From: Candidatus Solibacter sp.
GTDB lineage: Bacteria > Acidobacteriota > Terriglobia > Bryobacterales > Bryobacteraceae
Assembly (NCBI GenBank): GCA_017883355.1
Contig: JADGNS010000271.1
Location: 1 to 6,756 of the forward strand
DNA: 6,756 bases
Direction of reading: 5' to 3'
In this document: one piece after another, positions 1-5,875 of the stretch
Position numbering within the stretch: the stretch's first letter is position 1
How the letters are laid out: each line of letters starts with the position of its first letter
Program-made: the position numbers and the translations under genes
The notes under the pieces: model-generated
The model's input: the letters and a program-made list of their open reading frames with translations, nothing else
Databases searched by the model: none
Told to the model about the DNA's origin: nothing

Positions 1-1
1 C

Positions 2-283
2 CATCCGAAAGCCAACCAGTTCGTGCAGCACATGGATGCGGCCGGCAAACTCGTGGCCTCCATCTGCCACGGGCCATGGGTTCTGTGTTCCGCCGGCGGC
101 ATGCTGAAGGGCCGCAAGGCAACCAGCTTCTTCGCCATCAAAGACGACGTCGTCAATGCCGGCGCCAATTGGATCGACGCGGAAGTGGTGGTGGACCGGA
201 ATCTGGTGACCAGCCGCAAACCCGAGGATCTGCCCGCCTTTTGCCGGGCAGCTATCCAGGTACTCTGCGCGACGAAGGCCTAG
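2..283 (+). CDS. DJ-1/PfpI family protein, C-terminal part (5' end outside window)
   Basis: The frame is open from the window edge to the TAG at 281-283, so this is the last 93 codons of a longer gene; family members are usually about 170-190 residues. The ATG at 23 is an internal Met, not the start. The segment ASICHGPWVL contains the nucleophile-elbow Cys (codon 65-67) followed by His (68-70), the signature of the PfpI/YhbO branch of the DJ-1 superfamily. Downstream blocks LKGRKATSF, IKDDVVNAGA, EVVVDRNLVTSRKPEDLPAF also match that branch: the KDD, NAGA and TSRKPDDLPAF blocks are typical. Members are cytosolic and described as glyoxalase/deglycase-like or stress proteins; the PfpI archetype is a peptidase. 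Which activity applies cannot be read here. The gene is convergent with the small coiled-coil genes. The catalytic Glu expected near the N-terminus lies outside the window. Confidence 0.9.
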   Translation, partial: HPKANQFVQHMDAAGKLVASICHGPWVLCSAGGMLKGRKATSFFAIKDDVVNAGANWIDAEVVVDRNLVTSRKPEDLPAFCRAAIQVLCATKA

Positions 284-307
284 GGCGAGGAGGTTCCAAT
301 ATCACCG

Positions 308-327
308 GGCAACTCGTAGAAGTTGCC
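308..327. terminator. Stem-loop between convergent genes
   Basis: A perfect 7-bp inverted repeat, GGCAACT (308-314) and AGTTGCC (321-327), encloses a 6-nt loop and lies 25 bp after the DJ-1 stop codon. Its right arm touches the stop codon of the minus-strand small gene. The tail-to-tail position fits a bidirectional terminator, but neither side has a clear T-run, so it may simply be a 3' hairpin. Confidence 0.35.
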
Positions 328-533
328 TAGCCCTTGCTCTTCTCGTGTCCGTTTCCACCTCGGCGCATTGTGTTGATGAGCAGTTGCAGGTTCTCCTCGG
401 TCCTTTTCTGAGCGACTGCCAGTGACCGGATGTCTTTTCGGCTTTGCACCACAAGGCGCATGCCCTCCTGTACCAGTTCGCGGATGGACGCGATCTGCCT
501 GTCGTGCCTGTCCAGTCGTTCCGTAACCGTCAT
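327..533 (-). CDS. Small coiled-coil protein, short tandem paralog (68 aa)
   Basis: No function recognised. The protein is hydrophilic, lacks signal peptide and membrane segments, and is predicted by eye to be almost entirely helical: it starts MTVTERLDRHDRQIASIREL, continues with heptad-like hydrophobic spacing, and ends with a GGNGH motif and a basic tail. It is a clear paralog of the gene at 581-832, which it follows by 47 bp on the same strand. Substitutions between the two are mostly conservative (E/Q, R/K, S/T, D/E), supporting this frame over the open overlapping frames. The ATG at 533 is chosen because it aligns with the only possible start of the paralog; an in-frame GTG at 539 would add two residues. 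The two proteins differ by two 7-residue indels in the middle. A cytosolic oligomer or adaptor is plausible but unproven. Confidence 0.75.
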   Translation of the reverse strand: MTVTERLDRHDRQIASIRELVQEGMRLVVQSRKDIRSLAVAQKRTEENLQLLINTMRRGGNGHEKSKG

Positions 534-551
534 ACCCACACATTACCATGC
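522..551 (-). repeat. 30-bp direct repeat around the start codon, copy 1
   Basis: This segment matches 821-850 at 28 of 30 positions. It covers the first codons of the short paralog plus 18 bp of non-coding leader. Such leader conservation points to a recent duplication that included the translation start region, or to a retained initiation signal. Confidence 0.8.
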
Positions 552-580
552 CCGATAACTTGAGCGGCCGCGCCTGGGAT

Positions 581-832
581 CTAGTCCACGCGCCGCTTGG
601 TGTGACCGTTGCCACCGCCGCGCAGGCTATCAATCAGAGCACGCAAGCTCTCGTCGGTACGCTTCTGTGCGGCCTCCGTGGATAGTTGCATCGCAGCCAG
701 TTTCCGTAGATCCTTGCGGGTGTCCAGAGCCAAGCGCCTGGTCTCCACGACCATCTTGATGCCCTCTTTCACCAGGTCGCGGATGGTAGCGATCTGCTTG
801 TCGTGCTGGTCCAGACGTTGCGTAACCGTCAC
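581..832 (-). CDS. Small coiled-coil protein, long tandem paralog (83 aa)
   Basis: The protein starts MTVTQRLDQHDKQIATIRDL and ends with GGGNGH plus a basic tail. It is charged and helical with leucine/isoleucine heptad spacing, has no signal or TM segment, and no enzyme motif. It has two extra heptad-length blocks (around RLALDTR and AMQLSTE) relative to its shorter downstream copy. The GTG at 832 is the only start available, since an in-frame TAA lies four codons upstream; a G-rich stretch immediately precedes it, so the ribosome site is unusual. The 18 bp upstream of the start are nearly identical in the two copies. The gene lies about 100 bp after the MCP stop on the same strand and could be co-transcribed. 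Similar small helical proteins are familiar to me as hypothetical proteins in Acidobacteria, without known role. Confidence 0.75.
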   Translation of the reverse strand: MTVTQRLDQHDKQIATIRDLVKEGIKMVVETRRLALDTRKDLRKLAAMQLSTEAAQKRTDESLRALIDSLRGGGNGHTKRRVD

Positions 833-850
833 ACCCCCACATTACCATGC
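821..850 (-). repeat. 30-bp direct repeat around the start codon, copy 2
   Basis: This is the partner of 522-551, differing only at two positions; one of them makes the start codon GTG here instead of ATG. Upstream of 850 the similarity stops. Confidence 0.8.
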
Positions 851-932
851 GCGAAACCGAGACGAATAACCGCATCCCCATCCCGCAAACCGTTTCGTGG
901 GCCCGATTCTCACACCTTCTTCCAAGCCCTTC

Positions 933-2636
933 TCATGCCCGGGTGATCCGGAAGCGCGCCACCGCCGTCTGGAGTTGCTCGGCGACCTGCGTAAGCTCCG
1001 CGGAACTGGTGCGCACCTGCTCGCTGCCGTCGGCAATGCCACTGGCAGCGAGGTCCACGCTGGCGATATCGTGGGCGATTGCCTGCGAGGCCTGCGAGGT
1101 CTGTGCCACACGGATGTTGGCGTCGGTCACACCCTCCGATGCCTGGCCGATACCTTGGGCGATGTCCTTGGTGGCGGCCGCCTGTTCATCGATGGCGGTC
1201 GCGATGGAGGTGACAATTTCGGTGACCTCCTGAATCACCTGCGAGATGCGCTCGATTTCGGCGATGCCCGAGGTGGTCGACGACTGTACTTTGGCGATCC
1301 GCGCCTTGATATCCTCGGTGGCCGTGGCGGTCTGCTGAGCCAGTTGCTTGATCTCGTTGGCCACCACCGCGAAACCTTTGCCGGCGGCTCCGGCGCGGGC
1401 GGCTTCGATGGTGGCGTTGAGTGCCAGCAGGTTGGTCTGCGAGGAAATTTCCGTAATCGTCGCGGTTACCTTTCCGATCTCGCGCGCGGCCTGACCAAGC
1501 TCGTGGATCTGCCCGGTAATGCACGTCGCCTGCTCGGTAGCTTCGGCCGTGATGCGCCGGGCCTTCTCGGAGTTCCCGGCGATTTCACTGATGGTGGAGG
1601 TCATCTGCTCGGTGGACGCCGTGACGTGGGCGAGGTTGGTGGAAGTCTGCTCCATGGCCGCGGCCACGGAAACCGCGTTGGCGCTCATCTGCTCGGCGGC
1701 CGCTGCCACCGAATGGGCTTTCTCGGAGGCCTGCCGCGACCCGTCCGACATCTGCCCGGAACTGGCGGACAGTTCCGCCGACGAGGCCGACAGGACGTGG
1801 ATCCCGCTCGCAATCTGCTTCATCACCTCGCGCAGATTCATCGACATGGTTCGAACCGCCCGCGCCATCTCTCCGAACTCGTCGGCGCGTGCCAGATGCT
1901 CCTCTTCGATTTCGCCGGAAACATCTCCCTCGGCCACGGAGCCGATGTGAGCCACTGCCGACGCCAGCGGTTTGGCGATGCTTCGCGTGACGGCCGTCCC
2001 CAGAAGCAAGGCGACGCCCAGGGCCAGCAGGGTGAGCAACCCGACCGCAATCGGTATGCGGGCAGTGTAGTTGCCGACGCGTGCCTTCATCTCCGCCATG
2101 CGCGGCTGCTGCCACGCCAGATAGTCCTGCAGCGCTTTGTCCACCGGAGCGTAGCCGGGAATGCTCTCCGCCCGGTACGCCTCGATAGACTCCGTGCGTT
2201 TCCCCTCATGGCTCAGTCGTAGCACCCGCGTGTTGATCTCGTGCCACTGGGCCCCAGCCGTTTCCAGTTCGCTTACCAGACGACGTCCATCGCTGTGGGC
2301 CTCCGCCGTCTTGAGATCGTTCATCAGCGAGAGGTACTCTTTCACGATGTTGGCCTGATGCTCCTGGTCTCCACCGGTTGCCACGCCATGGCAGGTTTCG
2401 CACTTGCTGCCCAACACGACGTGGCCGACGATGCTGGTGACCCGTCCCATGTTGGCCGCCGCATGCTGGGCGATAATCATCTTTTCGGCGCCGGCCTGCT
2501 CCTCATCGACCGCATTATGGATCGCGCTCAGACCCCATAAGGCAAGAGCACTCACACACACTACCGGTGCGATCCCGGTGCACAGCAGAAGGCCCAATTT
2601 CTTCCCGATCCTCAGGTTGCTAAGCAGCATAGTCAT
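933..2636 (-). CDS. Methyl-accepting chemotaxis protein with periplasmic c-type heme motif
   Basis: Transmembrane chemoreceptor of 567 aa. Order: short cytosolic N-terminus, TM1 (about 14-37), helical periplasmic sensor of about 155 residues, TM2 (about 193-216), HAMP (about 217-270), then the methylation helices and signalling hairpin. The hairpin tip is unmistakable ([21 protein letters not shown], 396-416, followed by [15 protein letters not shown]). Roughly 20 heptads lie on each side of the tip, which fits a 40H-type receptor. It should control a CheA/CheW complex; no che genes are in view and there is no C-terminal NWETF-like CheR tether. The sensor contains CETCH (C79, C82, H83), the covalent attachment motif for c-type heme, suggesting redox or gas sensing as in DcrA-type receptors; nearby H58, H72 and H93 are candidate second ligands. 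Start: AAGGA (2639-2643) is only 2 nt from ATG 2636 but 8 nt from ATG 2630, so the true start may be two codons later. Confidence 0.95.
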   Translation of the reverse strand: MTMLLSNLRIGKKLGLLLCTGIAPVVCVSALALWGLSAIHNAVDEEQAGAEKMIIAQHAAANMGRVTSIVGHVVLGSKCETCHGVATGGDQEHQANIVKEYLSLMNDLKTAEAHSDGRRLVSELETAGAQWHEINTRVLRLSHEGKRTESIEAYRAESIPGYAPVDKALQDYLAWQQPRMAEMKARVGNYTARIPIAVGLLTLLALGVALLLGTAVTRSIAKPLASAVAHIGSVAEGDVSGEIEEEHLARADEFGEMARAVRTMSMNLREVMKQIASGIHVLSASSAELSASSGQMSDGSRQASEKAHSVAAAAEQMSANAVSVAAAMEQTSTNLAHVTASTEQMTSTISEIAGNSEKARRITAEATEQATCITGQIHELGQAAREIGKVTATITEISSQTNLLALNATIEAARAGAAGKGFAVVANEIKQLAQQTATATEDIKARIAKVQSSTTSGIAEIERISQVIQEVTEIVTSIATAIDEQAAATKDIAQGIGQASEGVTDANIRVAQTSQASQAIAHDIASVDLAASGIADGSEQVRTSSAELTQVAEQLQTAVARFRITRA

Positions 2637-2638
2637 AA

Positions 2639-2645
2639 TCCTTCT
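2639..2645 (-). promoter_or_regulatory. Ribosome binding site that bears on the MCP start
   Basis: On the minus strand this reads AGAAGGA. It is too close (2 nt) to the ATG at 2636 but ideally spaced (8 nt) from the ATG at 2630, which favours initiation at the second Met (MLLSNL...). Confidence 0.6.
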
Positions 2646-2694
2646 GCTATATCGGACGAACCCGCACTTTTCTTAATAGGGGGAAAGGCCGGCG

Positions 2695-3549
2695 CTAGGC
2701 GCCCTTGGGGTAGCAACCGAGAATGCGGAGAAAATCGGCAATCTCGCGGAGATGACTGAGGGCATTCACGGCAACCGGGGAATCGGCGCGTCCCAGGAAG
2801 TCCAGATAGAAAAGGTATTCCCAGGGCTTGCCGCGAAGCGGCCGGGATTCAATCTTCATCAGGTTGAGATCGCGCAGCGCAAAGGCGCTGAGCGCCCGGA
2901 AAAGGGCGCCGGGGATGTTGCGCGTGCTGAATACCAGCGAGGTTTTCCACTGCGTGTTGGCGGCGGCCCGCACGGGATGGCGGCGCGCGTAATCGGGCGT
3001 CCGCAAGAGAAAGAACCTGGTAAAATTCTGCCGGTCGCTTTCGATGGAGCGGCGCAAAATGTGGGCTCCGTAGATTTCCGCGGCCACCGAGCTGGCAATC
3101 GCGGCGGCGTCCGTCAGCCCTTCTTCCGTTATCATCTTTACGCTGCCGGCGGTGTCGTAAAAGGGGATTTTTTCCATATTCCGGTTCTTGGCAAAAAAAT
3201 CCAGACATTGATTTAATGCCACGGGATGGGAGAAAACGCGTTTGACTTGGGAGAATTTCACGCCTTTTGGGACCATCAGGTTGTGCACGATGCGCACGCT
3301 GGTTTCGGCCACGATCGGCAATTCGAAGTTCACCAGGTGGTCGTAGTTCTCGTGGACGCTGCCGGCGAGAGTGTTTTCAATAGGCACCACGGCGCCGGCG
3401 GCCCTGCCCTCCTTGACCGAGCGGAAGATGTCTTCAAACCGCGGGCAGGGGAGCACCTCGACTTCGGGGCCGCAGAGTTGGCGCGTGGCCTCCTGGCTGA
3501 AGGCGCCGCGCTCCCCCTGGAACGCGATCACCGGGCGGCGGGCGCTCAC
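2695..3549 (-). CDS. pheA: Prephenate dehydratase with ACT domain
   Basis: Monofunctional prephenate dehydratase (284 aa), converting prephenate to phenylpyruvate, water and CO2 in phenylalanine synthesis; cytosolic. The catalytic part (about 5-182) shows FQGERGAFS (10-18), PIENTLAGSV (56-65), SHPVALNQC (107-115), DTAGSV (132-137) and the essential NFTRF (175-179). The C-terminal ACT domain (about 200-280) has the Phe-binding landmarks GALF (214-217) and ESRP (234-237), so feedback inhibition by Phe is expected. There is no chorismate mutase domain, unlike enterobacterial PheA. One mild variant is V110 where most family members have Gln in SHPQAL. The GTG start at 3549 overlaps the TGA of ubiX (GTGA), giving translational coupling; a G-rich stretch in the ubiX tail serves as a weak ribosome site. 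The MCP follows after 58 bp, with no convincing terminator between. Confidence 0.96.
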   Translation of the reverse strand: MSARRPVIAFQGERGAFSQEATRQLCGPEVEVLPCPRFEDIFRSVKEGRAAGAVVPIENTLAGSVHENYDHLVNFELPIVAETSVRIVHNLMVPKGVKFSQVKRVFSHPVALNQCLDFFAKNRNMEKIPFYDTAGSVKMITEEGLTDAAAIASSVAAEIYGAHILRRSIESDRQNFTRFFLLRTPDYARRHPVRAAANTQWKTSLVFSTRNIPGALFRALSAFALRDLNLMKIESRPLRGKPWEYLFYLDFLGRADSPVAVNALSHLREIADFLRILGCYPKGA

Positions 3550-4118
3550 CGCGCCACCCCATCCCAGCGGCGAACCCGCGCGTCAGGCAGGCCGATCAGG
3601 TCGAGTACGCGGTCCACGCTGGTATCGACCAGGTCATCCACGGTTTGCGGGTGGTGATAAAAGCCGGGAATTGGCGGGGCGATGATCGCGCCCATCTCCG
3701 CCAATGCCGTCATATTTCTCAGGTGCCCGAGGTGAAACGGGCTTTCGCGAACCATCAAAATCAACTTGCGCCTCTCTTTCAGGATCACGTCGGCGGCGCG
3801 GATCATCAGGTTGGAACTGATGCCGCCGGCGATCGCCGACATGGTATGGATGGAGCACGGGGCGATGACCATGGCGTCGGTAGGGTAGGACCCGCTGGCC
3901 AGCCGGCAGGAAATATCCTCCAGTGGATAGGAAAAATCCGTAAGGGGTTTCAGGTCCGAAAGGGTTTTCCCGGTTTCGAGAAAGAGCGTCTTCTCGCCCG
4001 AGCGGGTAACAATCAGGTGAATTTCCACACCGCCGTGGGCGCGCAGGCGTTGTAGAAGGCGCCAGCCGTAAATGGCGCCGCTCGCACCCGAGATTCCGAC
4101 GATTATTTTTGTGGACAT
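3546..4118 (-). CDS. ubiX: Flavin prenyltransferase UbiX
   Basis: UbiX/Pad1 family enzyme (190 aa, full length) that prenylates FMN with dimethylallyl phosphate to make the prFMN cofactor used by UbiD-type decarboxylases in ubiquinone, menaquinone or aromatic acid metabolism. The Rossmann-like N-terminus has GISGASGAIYG (8-18). ASGSYPTDAMVIAPCSI (74-90), RAADVILKERR (107-117) and VRESPFHLGHLRNM (123-136) are family signatures. K114, R124, E125, Y154 and R170 line up, at a constant offset of 15, with the active-site K129, R139, E140, Y169 and R185 that I recall for Pseudomonas UbiX, so the enzyme should be active. The ATG at 4118 has no strong ribosome site. It is first in the minus-strand run, overlaps pheA by 4 bp, and is divergent from the XRE gene. 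No ubiD is visible, so the pathway served is unresolved. Confidence 0.96.
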   Translation of the reverse strand: MSTKIIVGISGASGAIYGWRLLQRLRAHGGVEIHLIVTRSGEKTLFLETGKTLSDLKPLTDFSYPLEDISCRLASGSYPTDAMVIAPCSIHTMSAIAGGISSNLMIRAADVILKERRKLILMVRESPFHLGHLRNMTALAEMGAIIAPPIPGFYHHPQTVDDLVDTSVDRVLDLIGLPDARVRRWDGVAR

Positions 4119-4161
4119 TTTGGCCCGTGTTCCGTTTTCAGAACAAAATTCATGATTTTCC

Positions 4162-4191
4162 TTGCCTCCGCCGGAGATTGGAAGCTATAAT
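4162..4191 (+). promoter_or_regulatory. Sigma-70 type promoter of the XRE regulator
   Basis: A perfect -10 hexamer TATAAT (4186-4191) is preceded by TTGCCT (4162-4167, 4 of 6 matches to the -35 consensus) at an 18-bp spacer. Transcription would start near 4198, about 60 nt before the chosen start at 4259, and after the more upstream ATG at 4109. It lies in the ubiX/XRE divergent region, where an autoregulatory operator could sit. Confidence 0.65.
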
Positions 4192-4258
4192 CTGCGCTCA
4201 GTGCGCCCCGCCGTGGAACCGCGAGCGGGACACGGCGGGCATCAAGCGGGATCATATC

Positions 4259-5062
4259 ATGGAGCGCCCCGGCGAAAAGCTCAAACGGGTTCGTGAGCGG
4301 TTGAAACTCACCTACCGCGACGTGGAGAAGGCCAGCCAGCAACTGGCGCAACGCCGTGCCAACGATGAGTTTGCCATCGCGCTCAGCCGTCTGGCCGATA
4401 TCGAAAATAAAGGTACCGTCCCCACCATCTTCCGTCTGTATTCCCTGTGCGCCATCTACCGGCTGGATTGGGAAGAGGTTCTGGGCTGGTACGGCGTTCC
4501 GCTGGAACTGCTTCCGGCGGAGTCGCTGCGCACCCCGCTCAACCAAACCCACGCCGCGGGGTTCCTTCCCGCCGCCCGATTCACGGTGCCGCAACCCGTC
4601 GACTCTCAAATTGATTTAAACTCGACCACATTTCTTAGTCATGTCATCCGGCACTGGGGAAAAACCGGCCTGAGTTTTCTGAACGGCTGGGATCTTCGGC
4701 AGCATCGTTTCGGCTTTATCGGCCTGGAAGACTGGTCCATGTACCCGGTACTACGTCCCGGTTCGCTGGTATTGATCGACGAATCCAGGCGGCGAATTGC
4801 CACCGATGGTTGGACGAATGAGATGGACCGTCCGATCTATTTCCTGGAACACCGGGCCGGCTACCGCTGCGGCTGGTGTACCTCCTACGAAAACCAGATC
4901 CTGGTGCAGCCGCATCCTTCTTCGCACCAGAAACCGGGCTTGTATGCTCTGGGGGAGATTGACGTGATTGGGCAGGTGGCGGGCGTGGCTATGCTTCTCG
5001 AACCGGCTAAGCGCCGCCGTCCTCAAAGCGGCGCAACTCCAGCAGCGTCTCCAAATCCGTGA
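4259..5062 (+). CDS. XRE-family regulator with inactive S24 (LexA-like) C-terminal domain
   Basis: Predicted DNA-binding regulator of 267 aa. The N-terminal XRE-type helix-turn-helix spans about 5-80: GEKLKRVRERLKLTYRDVE forms helices 1-2, the recognition helix is near AIALSRLADIENKG (39-52), and TIFRLYSLCAIYRLDWEEVLGWYG closes the domain. After a linker, about 125-248 resembles an S24 peptidase/LexA domain: GLEDWSMYPVLRPGSLVLID (155-174) carries the SMxPxLxxG motif with Ser160. No lysine occurs between 136 and 225, so the Ser-Lys dyad is missing; a CGWC pair (204-207) lies where the Lys strand is expected. It probably acts as a ligand or redox sensor rather than a self-cleaving repressor (inference). 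Start at ATG 4259 is chosen over in-frame ATG 4109 because the promoter lies between them, the HTH begins here, and GGGA lies 7 nt upstream. The 3' end overlaps the opposing gene by 56 bp. Target genes are unknown; ubiX is divergent. Confidence 0.85.
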   Translation: MERPGEKLKRVRERLKLTYRDVEKASQQLAQRRANDEFAIALSRLADIENKGTVPTIFRLYSLCAIYRLDWEEVLGWYGVPLELLPAESLRTPLNQTHAAGFLPAARFTVPQPVDSQIDLNSTTFLSHVIRHWGKTGLSFLNGWDLRQHRFGFIGLEDWSMYPVLRPGSLVLIDESRRRIATDGWTNEMDRPIYFLEHRAGYRCGWCTSYENQILVQPHPSSHQKPGLYALGEIDVIGQVAGVAMLLEPAKRRRPQSGATPAASPNP

Positions 5063-5453
5063 GGTAGAGCTGGCGTTCCACCTGATGGGCGGTGCCGGGC
5101 ACGAGGTCGCGATAGTGAGCCAGTTCCCGCGGGGCATTGGAAGCCGCCAGGTACTCATCCAGATCGGCTTTCTGCTGGGCCAGGGTAAAGCCCAGCCATT
5201 CGGCAAAGACCTCGTGATGACTGTGGCGAAGCGTGCGGTCGGTGATTTCGAGGCCCACGATCTGGCTCAGCGGCGGGTGAGAATACAGGCCCGTGAGGGC
5301 TTCCCGCAGGGACGCCAGAAAGACCAGGCGGCCGAAATGTGTCGGAATGCGTGAAAGCGTTTTCCGCCACAATTCCGCGGCCGGGCCGCGTGTCGCTTCC
5401 GGTCTTGCGCTGAAATCCGCCAACAGTCCCCTATCGTTCCCCAACTGCCTCAA
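5007..5453 (-). CDS. Conserved-type hypothetical protein facing the XRE gene
   Basis: Up to 148 aa, soluble, mostly helical, no signal peptide or TM segment, no enzyme motif I can name. The core ELWRKTLSRIPTHFGRLVFL (27-46), ASLREALTGLYSHPPL and HHEVFAEWLGFTLAQQKADLDEYL (79-102) reads like a constrained small domain, and I associate such sequences with a hypothetical family common in Acidobacteria (from memory, not checked). The start is uncertain: the TTG at 5453 is the outermost start codon near the recognisable domain, with other TTG codons at 5444 and 5423 and no ATG before the core. The frame stays open upstream to beyond 5520 without a standard start. The last 56 bp overlap the end of the XRE gene tail to tail, so the pair may be co-evolving or simply tightly packed. 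Confidence 0.65.
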   Translation of the reverse strand: MRQLGNDRGLLADFSARPEATRGPAAELWRKTLSRIPTHFGRLVFLASLREALTGLYSHPPLSQIVGLEITDRTLRHSHHEVFAEWLGFTLAQQKADLDEYLAASNAPRELAHYRDLVPGTAHQVERQLYLTDLETLLELRRFEDGGA

Positions 5454-5590
5454 AGCAGCCGTATCGGTAGAACCAGGAGCCCGCGTCGGTCCGCGAACCC
5501 CGAAACTTGATTCTATATCACGGCGCGTGCGGGGGCACTGACAGGGCCTGAACCTCGGTCCGCTTTAGAACTTCGGTTTGGTAAGCGTTC

Positions 5591-5605
5591 TATTTTCAGA
5601 AAATA
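5591..5605. promoter_or_regulatory. Perfect 15-bp AT-rich palindrome
   Basis: TATTTTC-A-GAAAATA is a perfect inverted repeat around a single central base, 95 bp before the small peptide start. The symmetry and short length suit an operator for a dimeric regulator rather than an RNA hairpin. The factor is unknown. Confidence 0.4.
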
Positions 5606-5646
5606 TTTAAGAGAAATACCCTATTACGGTCCAGTTCCATATAACC

Positions 5647-5663
5647 TAGTACCAACGTTACTA
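5647..5663. promoter_or_regulatory. Imperfect dyad TAGTACC-N3-GTTACTA
   Basis: The arms match at 6 of 7 positions and lie just after a possible -10 (TATAAC, 5640-5645), so they would cover the transcription start of the small peptide gene. The TAGTACC-N3-GTTAC core recurs at 6710-6724 after the 7-TM gene. Confidence 0.35.
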
Positions 5664-5699
5664 CCGAACGACAGCAGGTAAGGAAAATTAGGACTCTAT

Positions 5700-5813
5700 A
5701 TGAAAAAGCTGACAATTCTCGCCTTTATCGCGCTCTCGCTTTTCGCGGCGCGAGTCACGAACAAGGCCGAAAACCCGTTTCCCGCGTGCGACCCTTGCCC
5801 TTGGGTCCGTTAG
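5700..5813 (+). CDS. Putative 37-aa exported peptide with CDPC tail
   Basis: The ORF runs from ATG 5700 to TAG 5811. AGGA (5690-5693) sits 6 nt before the ATG, a well-placed ribosome site. The product starts with two lysines (MKK), then a hydrophobic stretch of about 14 residues (LTILAFIALSLFAA, 4-17), as in a signal peptide or a single membrane anchor. A short polar stretch follows, then a tail NPFPACDPCPWVR rich in Pro with Cys30 and Cys33 (CxxC) and an aromatic/basic end. No lipobox is seen, and no clean AxA cleavage site; cleavage after NKA (23) is possible. It ends 62 bp before the 7-TM gene on the same strand, so the two may be co-transcribed. No known family recognised. It could be a signalling peptide, a small membrane partner, or a bacteriocin-like product. 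The main doubt is its short length. Confidence 0.55.
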   Translation: MKKLTILAFIALSLFAARVTNKAENPFPACDPCPWVR

Positions 5814-5833
5814 TATCGAAAGTTAATACTAAC
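5809..5833. promoter_or_regulatory. 25-bp inverted repeat between peptide ORF and 7-TM gene
   Basis: GTTAGTAT (5809-5816) and ATACTAAC (5826-5833) are perfect 8-bp arms around a 9-nt centre, overlapping the peptide stop codon. No T-run follows, so an intrinsic terminator is unlikely; a protein-binding site or an mRNA processing/attenuation hairpin is more plausible. The arms share the TAGTA half-site with the dyad at 5647-5663. Confidence 0.45.
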
Positions 5834-5875
5834 CAGCGCGGCACTAGGTGATAAGATCGAGGCTGATTACCTTCG

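Larger units (their letters stand above)
5454..5699. other. Non-coding, relatively AT-rich intergenic region with palindromes
   Basis: No credible gene is seen. The left part is GC-rich and carries an open minus-strand extension of the neighbouring frame; a TATAGA hexamer on the minus strand (5512-5517) could be a weak -10 for the 5007-5453 gene. The right part (about 5560-5699) is clearly AT-richer than its surroundings and holds two dyads (5591-5605, 5647-5663) and a possible -10 (TATAAC, 5640-5645) for the small peptide ORF; no good -35 was found. Confidence 0.6.

Noticed and set aside
280..881. Alternative minus-strand frames (117 and 83 codons) over the small paralogs, both including an MVM start
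   Set aside because: They resemble each other only because the DNA is duplicated. Changes between copies are conservative in the MTVT frame and radical in these frames.
897..2222. 441-codon plus-strand ORF antisense to the MCP
   Set aside because: It is glycine-, arginine- and aspartate-rich with no domain, and mirrors the well-recognised MCP on the other strand; GC-rich codon use leaves the antisense frame open.
2637..2700. Intrinsic terminator after pheA
   Set aside because: Only a 5-bp GGCGC/GCGCC stem with a 3-nt loop at the stop codon and no T-run follows.
2752..3216. 154-codon plus-strand ORF antisense to pheA
   Set aside because: Shadow of pheA, with no domain and no supporting start signals.
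4109..4258. N-terminal extension of the XRE protein
   Set aside because: It lies over the ubiX start and the promoter, and its translation does not resemble an HTH.
4553..4564. Ala-Gly pair (A100-G101) in the XRE linker as a LexA-type self-cleavage site
   Set aside because: The catalytic lysine is absent and the distance to Ser160 (60 residues) is longer than in LexA (35), so self-cleavage is unlikely.
5809..5833. Intrinsic terminator of the peptide ORF
   Set aside because: The dyad is real, but the arms are AT-rich and no T-run follows, so it is listed as a possible regulatory site instead.
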